From Robiginitomaculum sp. (GTDB taxonomy: Bacteria > Pseudomonadota > Alphaproteobacteria > Caulobacterales > Maricaulaceae), in assembly GCA_002733495.1 (NCBI GenBank), contig NVVV01000029.1, positions 1-37,629 of the forward strand: a stretch of DNA of 37,629 nucleotides, written 5' to 3'. The notes under the pieces were generated by a model that had not been told where the DNA came from, ran no database searches, and worked only from the letters and a program-made list of their open reading frames with translations. Numbering within the stretch: the first letter of the stretch is position 1; every line of letters begins with the position of its first letter. The position numbers and the translations under genes are program-made. Shown piece after piece: positions 1 to 9,378 of the stretch.

Positions 1-1113
1 AAACTGACCATTGAACGCGCCGATCTTCTCAAAGCCCTGAACCATGTGCAAAGCGTGGTCGAGCGCCGCAACACCATTCCGATCCTCTCAAACGTGCTGG
101 TCAGCGCCAAGGGTGACCAGCTCAGCTTTACCGCCACCGATCTGGATATTCAGATTGTCGAGGGTGTATCTGCGCAGATCAGTGAAGACGGCACGGTGAC
201 CGCCCCAGCGCACACCTTTTACGAGATTGTGCGCAAACTGCCAGATGGGGCCGAGGTGGAACTGATCAAGACTGCGGATGATCCGCGTCTGATGATTAAT
301 GCCGGGCGGTCGCGCTTCTCGCTGCCCTCGCTGCCCGAAGATGAATTTCCGGTGCTTAGCGCCGATGGCCTCAACCACAGCTTTACCCTGCACGCTTCTG
401 ATCTGGTAAAACTGATCGATAAAACCCGTTTTGCCGTCTCGACCGAAGAAACTCGCTATTACCTGAACGGCATCCACATGCATGCGACCGAGGGTGATGA
501 CGCCCATTTGCGCACTGTGGCCACTGACGGGCATCGGCTGGCTTTGGCCGAGATTGCCCTGCCCGACGGCGCCGCCGGGATGAGCGGCATTATCATTCCG
601 CGCAAAACCGTCTCCGAAGTTCGCCGCCTGCTGGATGGTGTTGATGATGAGATTGCGGTGTCTGTATCCGAGGCCAAAATACGCTTTACCATTGGCGCGG
701 CGACCCTGACGTCCAAATTGATTGATGGCTCGTTTCCAGAGTATGAGCGAGTCATCCCGCGCGAAAATGCACACATGCTGAAGATTGAACGCGGTGTGTT
801 TGCCGCCGCCGTTGACCGAGTCGCCACCATTTCGGCGGAAAAATCCCGCTCGGTTAAAATGACCCTTGAGGCCGATACCCTGACCCTGACGGTCAACAAT
901 CCCGAAGCCGGTCTGGCGGTCGAGGAATTATCGGTGGATTATGACGCCGAACCTATGGAGATTGGCTTTAACGCGCGCTATTTACTGGACATTTTAGGCC
1001 AGATCGAAACCGACGATGCGGTGCTTCGCTTTGCCGACAGCGCCTCGCCTTCTCTGGTTGAAGATGATGGCGAAACCGGCGCGCTTTATGTGTTGATGCC
1101 GCTGCGGGTGTGA
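1..1113 (+). CDS. dnaN: DNA polymerase III sliding clamp (beta subunit), lacking only its start codon
   Basis: The reading frame is open from base 1 and begins KLTIERADLLKAL, which matches the usual DnaN start (M-K-L-T-I) minus the methionine, so the window appears to open at codon 2. The protein clamps DNA polymerase III onto DNA as a ring-shaped dimer. About 370 residues are present, the normal full length, with the usual N-terminal motif VVERRNTIPILSN and the C-terminal VLMPLRV that closes the third clamp domain. A GTG inside the N-terminus at 46 could be misread as the start, but the conserved residues before it argue against that. The stop overlaps the GTG start of recF by four bases, so the two are translationally coupled. 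Confidence 0.97.
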   Translation, partial: KLTIERADLLKALNHVQSVVERRNTIPILSNVLVSAKGDQLSFTATDLDIQIVEGVSAQISEDGTVTAPAHTFYEIVRKLPDGAEVELIKTADDPRLMINAGRSRFSLPSLPEDEFPVLSADGLNHSFTLHASDLVKLIDKTRFAVSTEETRYYLNGIHMHATEGDDAHLRTVATDGHRLALAEIALPDGAAGMSGIIIPRKTVSEVRRLLDGVDDEIAVSVSEAKIRFTIGAATLTSKLIDGSFPEYERVIPRENAHMLKIERGVFAAAVDRVATISAEKSRSVKMTLEADTLTLTVNNPEAGLAVEELSVDYDAEPMEIGFNARYLLDILGQIETDDAVLRFADSASPSLVEDDGETGALYVLMPLRV

Positions 1114-2231
1114 GCGCACTCACCGCCCTTCATTTGCGTGACTTTCGCTCTTACACGGCGCTGGAACTAATGCTGGATACCCGCCCTGTCGTGCTTTTTG
1201 GGGCTAATGGCGCGGGCAAAACCAACATTTTAGAAGCTATATCCTTTCTGGCACCCGGGCGCGGCATGCGCCGGGTGCCGCTGGATGCGCCGGTGCGTCA
1301 GGACTGTGACAGCAAGGCCTGGGGCGTGCATGCGGTTTTACAACTGGACGGCACAGACGAGACTTTTGACCTCGGCACCGGGCTGGATGCCCATACACGC
1401 ACCCGGCGGGTGCGCATTGATGGACAAAACGCCAAAGCCGGGGCGCTGGCCGATTTGTTGCGCCTTGTCTGGCTGACCCCGGCGCAGGATCGCCTGTTTG
1501 CCGGACCACGGGGCGCGCGTCTGCGCTTCTTTGATCGCCTGACACTCAGCCTGCACCCCGAACACGGACGCAACGCCACCCATTATGAGCGCGCCATGCG
1601 CGACCGCCAGCGCCTTCTTGACGAGGGCGGAGCCGACCCTGGCTGGCTGGAGGCGTGCGAGCGCCAAATGGCCACTGCCGGGGCCGCCATCATGCGCGCC
1701 CGTGCCGATACCATTGCCCATTTGCAAGTGGAGATAAATGCCCGCAACGATAGCGCCTTTCCCCAGGCTGATCTGCAGTTAGAGGCGCTCTATGACGATG
1801 CCCCCTTGTGTGGTGACGACAATCTGGCCGAAGCCTTGGCACAGGTATTTTTATCGGCGCGCAACCGTGATGGTGCTGCCGGGCGGGCGCTTTGCGGCCC
1901 ACACAAGGCCAATTTACAGGTGATCTGGCGCGCCAAGGCCATGCCGGCGGCGCTTTCCTCCACTGGCGAGCAAAAAGCCTTGCTGATTGGCCTGACTTTG
2001 GCTCATGCCCGCGCCGTGGCGACGACCAAGGACACCCCTGCCCCGCTGGTGCTGCTGGACGAGGCCTGTGCCCATCTGGACGCGGGGCGACGCGCGGCCC
2101 TGATCGACGAAGTGTGCGCTATGAAAGGCCAGGGCTGGCTGACCGGAACGGACCAGCACCTTTTTGATGCCTTTGGGGATCGTGCCCAGTTATTCGAGAT
2201 CAGCCCGGGGCAGGCGTGCAAAATAGAATAA
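1110..2231 (+). CDS. recF: DNA replication/repair ATPase RecF
   Basis: RecF is an SMC-like ATPase that helps load RecA at single-strand gaps through RecFOR. The 373-residue protein starts SALTALHLRDFRSY, typical of RecF. It has a Walker A motif GANGAGKT at residues 31-38, an ABC-type signature STGEQKALL near residue 285 and a Walker B segment LVLLDEACAHLD near 313-324. The GTG start sits in a GTGA overlap with the dnaN stop, which is the reason for choosing it. The next gene, gyrB, is separated by 375 bases of repeat-containing DNA, so gyrB probably has its own promoter. Confidence 0.96.
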   Translation: MSALTALHLRDFRSYTALELMLDTRPVVLFGANGAGKTNILEAISFLAPGRGMRRVPLDAPVRQDCDSKAWGVHAVLQLDGTDETFDLGTGLDAHTRTRRVRIDGQNAKAGALADLLRLVWLTPAQDRLFAGPRGARLRFFDRLTLSLHPEHGRNATHYERAMRDRQRLLDEGGADPGWLEACERQMATAGAAIMRARADTIAHLQVEINARNDSAFPQADLQLEALYDDAPLCGDDNLAEALAQVFLSARNRDGAAGRALCGPHKANLQVIWRAKAMPAALSSTGEQKALLIGLTLAHARAVATTKDTPAPLVLLDEACAHLDAGRRAALIDEVCAMKGQGWLTGTDQHLFDAFGDRAQLFEISPGQACKIE

Positions 2232-2344
2232 CCAGTGCCGGTCTTTTTGTGTGGTGCACCGGATCACGCCGGGATGACAGGTGTTGGGATGAGATGACAT
2301 GTTTGTGTGGTTATTTTTCCTTCGTTATTCTCTCATCACCCCAC

Positions 2345-2430
2345 TTCGTCATTCTCCGGCTCGACCGGAGAATCCATTGTGAATGACACAGCCCTATGGA
2401 CCCTCCGGTCAAGCCGGAGGGTGACGACGA
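2345..2430. repeat. REP-like palindrome doublet between recF and gyrB
   Basis: Two hairpins lie about 26 bases apart. The first has 9-base arms ATTCTCCGG / CCGGAGAAT (2351-2373). The second has arms ACCCTCCGG / CCGGAGGGT (2400-2422). They carry related flanks in opposite order (CGTC before the first, GTGACGAC after the second), so the pair is itself a larger inverted arrangement. The same design recurs at 5738-5860, 11683-11850 and 18020-18102. This is most of the structure in the 2232-2606 gap; a short open frame at 2396-2602 is only repeat sequence and is not called a gene. Confidence 0.85.
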
Positions 2431-2460
2431 AAGTGAGATAATGAATATGTCCTTCACAAG

Positions 2461-2510
2461 CCCCTCATCCCGACCTTCTCACCCAAAAGTAAGAATGGGA
2501 GAGAGGGACA
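2461..2510. repeat. Degenerate inverted repeat of the CCTTCTC/GGGAGAG family upstream of gyrB
   Basis: The stretch reads CCCCTCATCCCGACCTTCTC, then a short spacer, then GGGAGAGAGGG. It resembles the clean palindromes at 5872-5892 and 5962-5982, but with several mismatches. It lies about 100 bases upstream of the gyrB start, in the part of the gap where a gyrB promoter must be. No convincing -35/-10 pair could be singled out. Confidence 0.5.
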
Positions 2511-2597
2511 GACAAATTTCCATTTTACGGATTCAAGCGGTTAGCCCCGGTGAAAAAATACAGATTTTTCCTCGCCTGACTGGCCTACAGGGAGTAG

Positions 2598-5030
<2,433 letters not shown>

Positions 5031-5040
5031 AGGGTAAGTG

Positions 5041-5763
5041 ATGAGTGAGGATGAGGAATTTAACGGCATTTATCTTTGCACTGACGAACATCTTGAATTT
5101 ATTGATGCGCTGAAAACTTCAGCCAATTTTTCCAAAGAAGTTCTGAATAACACGTATGCTATGAAATGGTTGATCCTTGCGCTGCACGCAGCCCTGCAAG
5201 GCGCGTGTGTTTGCGCTCTTGAGAGCATTCATGGTCAAACCGATGGCAGCCTTTCAGTTAAATCGCAAAAAGAATATGCTGAAACAAAAAGGTTTGCTGA
5301 AGAATATCAAGATATTGTAGCTGAATACAATAATGGAGACAGGAAAAAGTTTGACCAACTTTCAAAGGGTGTACGGAATGCATTGCTAAGAGAGCCAAAA
5401 TTGGCAGACTTCCTCACACTCTTCGAATGGATCAAGAACCCAGAAAGATTGCTTCCTCCCTATACTTTTAACCAAAATATCGGAATTTACGGTGACGTGA
5501 AGCGGCTTCATAAACTAAGAAATAATGTCATCCATTTTACTCCTAAGGGTTGGTCAGTTGAGCTCTCTGGAATGCCGCGCATCGTATCTAGTGTAACAGA
5601 AGTCATTGAGCATCTAGCTGTAAAACAACCCAGTTTTACAAGTCACCTTACGGATGAAAATGTCCAGCAGGTAAAACAATCCTTGGAAGACATTAGAAAC
5701 AACATTTCAGAATGGGCCAGACAACACAACCTGCAAGATGGACCCCGGCCTGCGCCGGGGTGA
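5041..5763 (+). CDS. HEPN-like hypothetical protein with an RNxxxH motif
   Basis: The 240-residue protein was not recognised as a named family. It is mainly helical and contains KLRNNVIHF, an exact R-N-x3-H motif (R160, N161, H165). That motif marks the catalytic site of HEPN RNases found in toxin, CRISPR and phage-defence proteins. A hydrophobic helix near residues 42-62 (WLILALHAALQGACVCAL) also fits a HEPN-type bundle. Codon use is clearly more AT-rich than gyrB, which suggests transfer. GTG at 5038 is an alternative start. The last residues (DGPRPAPG) and the stop are encoded by a palindromic repeat, so the original C-terminus has probably been replaced. Function is unknown; RNase activity is inference from one motif. 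Confidence 0.72.
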   Translation: MSEDEEFNGIYLCTDEHLEFIDALKTSANFSKEVLNNTYAMKWLILALHAALQGACVCALESIHGQTDGSLSVKSQKEYAETKRFAEEYQDIVAEYNNGDRKKFDQLSKGVRNALLREPKLADFLTLFEWIKNPERLLPPYTFNQNIGIYGDVKRLHKLRNNVIHFTPKGWSVELSGMPRIVSSVTEVIEHLAVKQPSFTSHLTDENVQQVKQSLEDIRNNISEWARQHNLQDGPRPAPG

Positions 5764-5860
5764 CAAACCTTTCATCATTGTGATAACCGTCATTGCGGCG
5801 CAGGCCGAAATCTACCTTGAGGCCTTAAAAATGGGTCCCGGCCTTCGCCGGGATGACGCC
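5738..5860. repeat. REP-like palindromes overlapping the 3' end of the HEPN-like gene
   Basis: The first hairpin has arms ACCCCGGC / GCCGGGGT (5742-5749 and 5754-5761) and runs into the stop codon of the upstream gene. The second has arms TCCCGGC / GCCGGGA (5836-5842 and 5847-5853). Between them lies a GTCATTGCGGCGCAGGCC fragment that looks like another, damaged unit. The flanks (ATGGACC before, TGAC after) match the elements at 2391-2430 and 11683-11850. Confidence 0.85.
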
Positions 5861-5871
5861 GTCGGTTTTCT

Positions 5872-5985
5872 CCTTCTCCCCTGGGGAGAAGGTTGGGATG
5901 AGGGGGTTGTGAGTAAGGCCTGTTTTCGCAAAATAATTCAGGCCCTAGCCCCTCACCTCATTCCTCTCCCATTGGGAGAGGAGGG
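5872..5985. repeat. Pair of CTCTCCC/GGGAGAG palindromes
   Basis: The first is almost a perfect 21-base palindrome, CCTTCTCCCC-T-GGGGAGAAGG (5872-5892). The second is TCCTCTCCC-ATT-GGGAGAGGA (5962-5982). They sit in mirrored orientation: the first is followed by GGATGAGGGG, the second is preceded by CCCCTCACCTCA. Together with the neighbouring repeats they fill the 432-base gap 5764-6195. The 108-codon open frame across this gap is repeat sequence and is not called. Confidence 0.8.
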
Positions 5986-6040
5986 CGCTCTTTTTAACAC
6001 CGTCATTGCGACGAAGGAAAGAAAGACGCGGGTCTTCTTT

Positions 6041-6116
6041 CATGGTTCGACAAGCTCACCATGAGGTGTGTTTGCCTTAACGAAAACCCTCGTCCTGAGC
6101 TTGTCGAAGGATGAGG
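6041..6116. repeat. Intergenic copy of the TTCGACAAGCTCA bipartite inverted repeat
   Basis: One arm contains GGTTCGACAAGCTCACC (about 6044-6060). The other contains CCTGAGCTTGTCGAAGG (6094-6110), about 35 bases later. They pair through the core TTCGACAAGCTCA / TGAGCTTGTCGAA. This is the same element family and two-arm layout that is found inside the TPR genes at 20599-20670, 22500-22572 and 31954-32026, here in non-coding DNA upstream of the hydrolase gene. Confidence 0.85.
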
Positions 6117-6195
6117 CGCAATAGCCCCTCTGCCCTTCCATCTGGAGTGAAATGCACCCCTGTGCCATAGTGGCATGCGGCTTTGGAGAGAACAC

Positions 6196-6879
6196 ATGCG
6201 CGTATCAAAACACCACAGGTTCATCCTTCTTTTTATTCTTGGAGCGGCCATGACCATAAATGCGCAAACCGCAAAAGCTGGCACCCTGTACACAGATTTT
6301 CCAGGGCCCATAAATGCGGGCGAAAAATACGTTTTTTATTCCCACGGTTTCATTGTTGAGGGTAGTAATGAAACCCCGGTACATCCTCGTTTTGGCACCT
6401 ATGATTTTCCAGCCATTAAAACGGCGCTTTCGGCCTCTGATTTTAACCTGATTGCCTATCACCGTCCGGCAAACACAGACCCTGCGGCCTGGGCCGAAAA
6501 ACTGGCCAATGATGTCCACACGCTGATGGCGGCAGGGGTGCCAGCACACAACATCACTCTGCTTGGGTTTTCCCGGGGCGGGATGATTACCGCGCTCGCC
6601 TCATCCAAGCTTTCCTTGCCAGATATAAACACAATTTTAATGGCCAGTTGTGGCGGCTGGGTGAAGGCCAGACCCGACATAAAACTCTCTGGGCGCGTAC
6701 TTTCCATCTATGAAACTTCGGACCGTTTTGGCACCTGTCAGGCGCTGGTTGATCACAGCAAAGCCGTGACGTCTTTCACGGAAATCGCCATCAGTACTGG
6801 CAAGGCACATGGTGCCTTTTTCACCCCGCGCGAAGCGTGGGTTAAGCCCGTCCTGGACTGGATTACAGCAGCCAAATAA
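6196..6879 (+). CDS. Secreted alpha/beta-hydrolase-like protein
   Basis: The 227-residue protein begins with a signal peptide (basic MRVSKHHR, hydrophobic FILLFILGAAM, then a probable cleavage near AQTAKAG), so it should be periplasmic or secreted. The fold signature is the nucleophile elbow GFSRGG near residue 130, with a plausible acid in YETSDRFG and a plausible His in GKAHGAFF near the C-terminus, giving a complete Ser-Asp-His triad. The substrate is unknown. ATG at 6196 is chosen over 6175 because GGAGAG lies just upstream and the signal peptide starts there. It is the only gene on this strand before the next, convergent gene. Confidence 0.78.
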   Translation: MRVSKHHRFILLFILGAAMTINAQTAKAGTLYTDFPGPINAGEKYVFYSHGFIVEGSNETPVHPRFGTYDFPAIKTALSASDFNLIAYHRPANTDPAAWAEKLANDVHTLMAAGVPAHNITLLGFSRGGMITALASSKLSLPDINTILMASCGGWVKARPDIKLSGRVLSIYETSDRFGTCQALVDHSKAVTSFTEIAISTGKAHGAFFTPREAWVKPVLDWITAAK

Positions 6880-6968
6880 AACTGGCAGATGAGCGGCAAA
6901 ACAGATGACACCACCTCAAAAGCTGCCTTTATTATCCAAAAATTGGCCTAAATTTATATAAATGAGCC

Positions 6969-7001
6969 TTTTTTGACCCTTATTTACCCCTTATTTGACC
7001 C
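6969..7001. repeat. Three tandem 11-base repeats (TTATTTGACCC)
   Basis: Three consecutive 11-mers are present: TTTTTTGACCC, TTATTTACCCC and TTATTTGACCC. They lie in the 198-base gap between the convergent hydrolase and YdcH-like genes. The period is close to one helical turn. No other structure was seen in 6880-7077. Confidence 0.7.
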
Positions 7002-7077
7002 TGAATTTCGGGGATAGGCCAAAGATATGCCCGCCTTTGAAATGCGGGGTATTGTGGTCAATTTGGAAGGTACAATT

Positions 7078-7284
7078 TCAGGCAATAATGTCTGGCGTCA
7101 ACTGAATTTCGAGACAATGAATTTGGTCTTTTAGGGCCAGTTTTCGTTTTTTCAGGCGAGCAATTTTTAACTGATCCTGAATGCGCGCCGCGATCAGAGC
7201 GTCGATTGCCGCATCAAGATCACTGTGTTCTTCGCACAGCACCAACAGGCGGGCCCGCATGGTTTCATCACCATCAAAACTCAT
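7078..7284 (-). CDS. YdcH/DUF465 family small protein
   Basis: The 68-residue protein is a short coiled coil with the family pattern: an N-terminal segment LLVLCEEHSDLDAAIDALI followed by LKIARLKKRKLALKDQIHCLE. DUF465 members are small, abundant helical proteins common in alphaproteobacteria; their role is not established. The start ATG is at 7284. It is divergent from a second member of the same family at 7467, so they may share a regulatory region (7285-7466). Confidence 0.82.
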   Translation of the reverse strand: MSFDGDETMRARLLVLCEEHSDLDAAIDALIAARIQDQLKIARLKKRKLALKDQIHCLEIQLTPDIIA

Positions 7285-7466
7285 GCACTCGCTCCTGCGT
7301 GGTTCGGCTGTTTCTGACTGAAACCGTATACCGATTCACAACGCTGGTGCAGTATGAGCGCAAGACAGAAGGGCTTCAAGACTTCTTTTACCCTGTGACA
7401 AAATGTGAAGTGACGAATGCCGATTTCTATGCCATGATGCTTTACCGTTAACCGATGGAGGAGCCT

Positions 7467-7634
7467 ATGGCTGTGGACGCGCGAATTCGCGAATTGGGTA
7501 ATCGTCACTCTCACCTTGAAAATGAAATCGAACAAGAACTGAAACGACCGTCCCACGATCCATTGCACATTCTGGCCCTGAAAAAACGAAAACTGAGGCT
7601 CAAGGAAGAAATGCAATTCCTTCGACAGACCTAA
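7467..7634 (+). CDS. Second YdcH/DUF465 family small protein (55 aa)
   Basis: The frame encodes MAVDARIRELGNRHSHLENE, then a linker RPSHDPLHILA, then LKKRKLRLKEEMQFLRQT and a TAA stop. The residues H, L and E in the first helix and LKKRKLRLKEE in the second match the DUF465 pattern of the divergent neighbour at 7078-7284. A strong ribosome binding site, GGAGGAG, lies five to ten bases upstream of the ATG. The gene is easily missed because of its length. It is followed by 90 non-coding bases and an SDR gene on the same strand. Confidence 0.82.
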   Translation: MAVDARIRELGNRHSHLENEIEQELKRPSHDPLHILALKKRKLRLKEEMQFLRQT

Positions 7635-7724
7635 CTCCAAACGCTGGCGCACCTCGCCACTTCCCTTTATAAGCCAGCAATAACCTGACACCTTGTTGGG
7701 ACATTACGGCTGTGAGGAAGAAAA

Positions 7725-8528
7725 ATGGCGGATGAACGGGTTGTTGTCATCACGGGGGCATCCAAGGGCATAGGCCTGGCCTGCGCCCGGCGCTTTGCCG
7801 ATGAAAAATGCAAGCTGGTCTTGGCCGACATTGATGTGGAAGCGGGCCGCGAGGCCGCCGATGATCTGGGCGCCGCCAGTGGCAAGGCGCTGTTTGTCGA
7901 TTGCAATGTTGCTGACCCCTTGTCGGTGCGCAATCTCTTTGCCGAAACCCGCTCTGCCTTTGGGCGTGTGGATGTATTGGTCAACAATGCCGGCATGGTG
8001 CGCTCTGGTAATATTCTGGATCTTGAGGTCGAGGATTTTGACGCGGTTCTGGGCGTAAATTTACGCGGAGCCTTTCTGGTGGCTCGCGAAGCGGCCAGGC
8101 AAATGGTGGCCCAGATTGCCGAGGCCGAAGGCCGCGCCAGCGAAGTGCGTCAGCGCTATGCCATTATCAATATGTCATCGGTTAATGCGGTGATGGCAAT
8201 TGCCGACCAGACGGCCTATGTCGTCTCAAAAGGCGGCCTGAACCAGCTCACCAAAGCCATGGCACTGGCACTGGCGCCCCATGGCATTCGCGTCAACGCC
8301 ATTGGACCGGGCAGCATTAATACTGAGGTGCTAAAAGCAGTTGCCGACAACCCGGAAGCGCGGCGAAAAATCCTCAGCCGTACGCCGCTGGGTCATATTG
8401 GCGACCCCGACGAAATCGCCGGAATCGCCAGTTTTCTGGCCAGCAAGGATGCCAGTTATATCACCGGCCAATGTCTCTATGCTGATGGTGGCCGCTTGTC
8501 GCTAAACTATACTGTCAGCGCCGACTGA
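7725..8528 (+). CDS. SDR family NAD(P)-dependent oxidoreductase
   Basis: This is a classical short-chain dehydrogenase/reductase of 267 residues. It has the cofactor motif TGASKGIG (10-17), NNAG near 87-90, an active-site serine in NMSSVNAV near 151 and the catalytic YxxxK as YVVSK near 165-169. It ends with the usual ITGQCLYADGGR segment. An aspartate at the end of the second beta strand (LADIDVEAG) points to NAD rather than NADP. Many relatives are 3-oxoacyl-ACP reductases or sugar/alcohol dehydrogenases; the substrate cannot be told from sequence alone. It converges with trcR, with only four bases between stops. Confidence 0.9.
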   Translation: MADERVVVITGASKGIGLACARRFADEKCKLVLADIDVEAGREAADDLGAASGKALFVDCNVADPLSVRNLFAETRSAFGRVDVLVNNAGMVRSGNILDLEVEDFDAVLGVNLRGAFLVAREAARQMVAQIAEAEGRASEVRQRYAIINMSSVNAVMAIADQTAYVVSKGGLNQLTKAMALALAPHGIRVNAIGPGSINTEVLKAVADNPEARRKILSRTPLGHIGDPDEIAGIASFLASKDASYITGQCLYADGGRLSLNYTVSAD

Positions 8529-8532
8529 CCCC

Positions 8533-9246
8533 TTAAGCCTCTTCGGGCTTTTCCTTAAAGGCCCCAAAAACCGAGGCGGCATCCACTGGCTTGTTGGCCT
8601 GCTGAATTTGGCGATCTTCCTCGGCGCGCTCGGCCTTTTCGGCCTCAACAGCCGCTGCGGCAGAACGCAGTGTATCCAGATCCTCGCCACGTTCCAGCGC
8701 CGCTTTTTCGTCAGCCTTTTGCTTCTTGGCGGCGGCTTTGGAAACCAGGGCATCCAAATCTATCTGCGAGCAGAGCGCCAGGCTAACCGGGTCGACTGGC
8801 TTGATATTACTGCTGTTCCAGTGGGAACGGCTGCGCACCGCCTCGATGGTTGTCTTGGTGGTGCCGATCAGCTTGCCGATCTGGGCGTCCGAAACTTCGG
8901 GGTGATTGCGAATCATCCAGGCAATGGCATCCGGGCGTTCCTGGCGGCGCGACAGCGGCGTGTAGCGCGGGCCACGGCGCTTTTGCACCATTTTATCGGC
9001 GTGTTTTGGGGTCAGCACCTGCATCTCATAGCTAGGGTCGGCCCCGGCCTTTTCAATCTCGTCGCGGGTCAATTGCCCCGCGCCAATGGGGTCCAACCCC
9101 CGTACGCCAGAGGCCACATCACCATCGGCAATGCCTTTGATCTCAAGGACATGAAGCGCGCAAAAGCGGGCAATCTGATCAAAGCTCAGCGACGTATTAT
9201 CGATCAGCCAAACGGCCGTGGCCTTGGGCATCAGGATAGTGGCCAT
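8533..9246 (-). CDS. trcR: Cell cycle transcriptional regulator TrcR (DUF1013)
   Basis: The 237-residue protein opens MATILMPKATAVWLIDNTSL and contains the conserved segments LEIKGIADGDVASGVRGLDP, RRGPRYTPLSRRQERPDAI, and AQIGKLIGTTKTTIEAVRSR, a helix-turn-helix-like element. This is the DUF1013 family of alphaproteobacteria, called TrcR in genome annotations. The C-terminal third is charged and probably flexible (KQKADEKAALERGEDL). The frame is open for 25 more codons upstream, but ATG 9246 has GGAGAGAG directly before it and matches the family start. A terminator-like hairpin lies immediately upstream at 9261-9289. Confidence 0.87.
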   Translation of the reverse strand: MATILMPKATAVWLIDNTSLSFDQIARFCALHVLEIKGIADGDVASGVRGLDPIGAGQLTRDEIEKAGADPSYEMQVLTPKHADKMVQKRRGPRYTPLSRRQERPDAIAWMIRNHPEVSDAQIGKLIGTTKTTIEAVRSRSHWNSSNIKPVDPVSLALCSQIDLDALVSKAAAKKQKADEKAALERGEDLDTLRSAAAAVEAEKAERAEEDRQIQQANKPVDAASVFGAFKEKPEEA

Positions 9247-9260
9247 TATTCTCTCTCCAT

Positions 9261-9289
9261 AAAAAAAGCCCGCACGCGAGGCGCCGGGC
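9261..9289 (-). terminator. Intrinsic terminator-like hairpin just upstream of trcR
   Basis: Read on the minus strand, GCCCG, GCG and a loop pair with CGC and CGGGC and are followed by seven T residues (A-run at 9261-9267 on the plus strand). It lies downstream of the quinone oxidoreductase gene, which ends at 9379, and ends about 15 bases before the trcR ATG. It may end transcription from the oxidoreductase gene or act as an attenuator in the trcR leader. Confidence 0.65.
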
Positions 9290-9378
9290 GGACGTCTTGC
9301 CGGTTTGATGATGAAGTACACACCAGACCTGTTGCCTGTGATATAGCGATCTTTTACGCATAAGAAAACACCCCCCCA

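Noticed and set aside
5738-6064. 108-codon frame after the HEPN-like gene
   Set aside because: It is translated palindromic repeat sequence without a ribosome site.
8608-9363. 251-codon plus-strand frame opposite trcR
   Set aside because: Antisense to a well-recognised DUF1013 gene with good start and codon use; the plus-strand product matches no known family.
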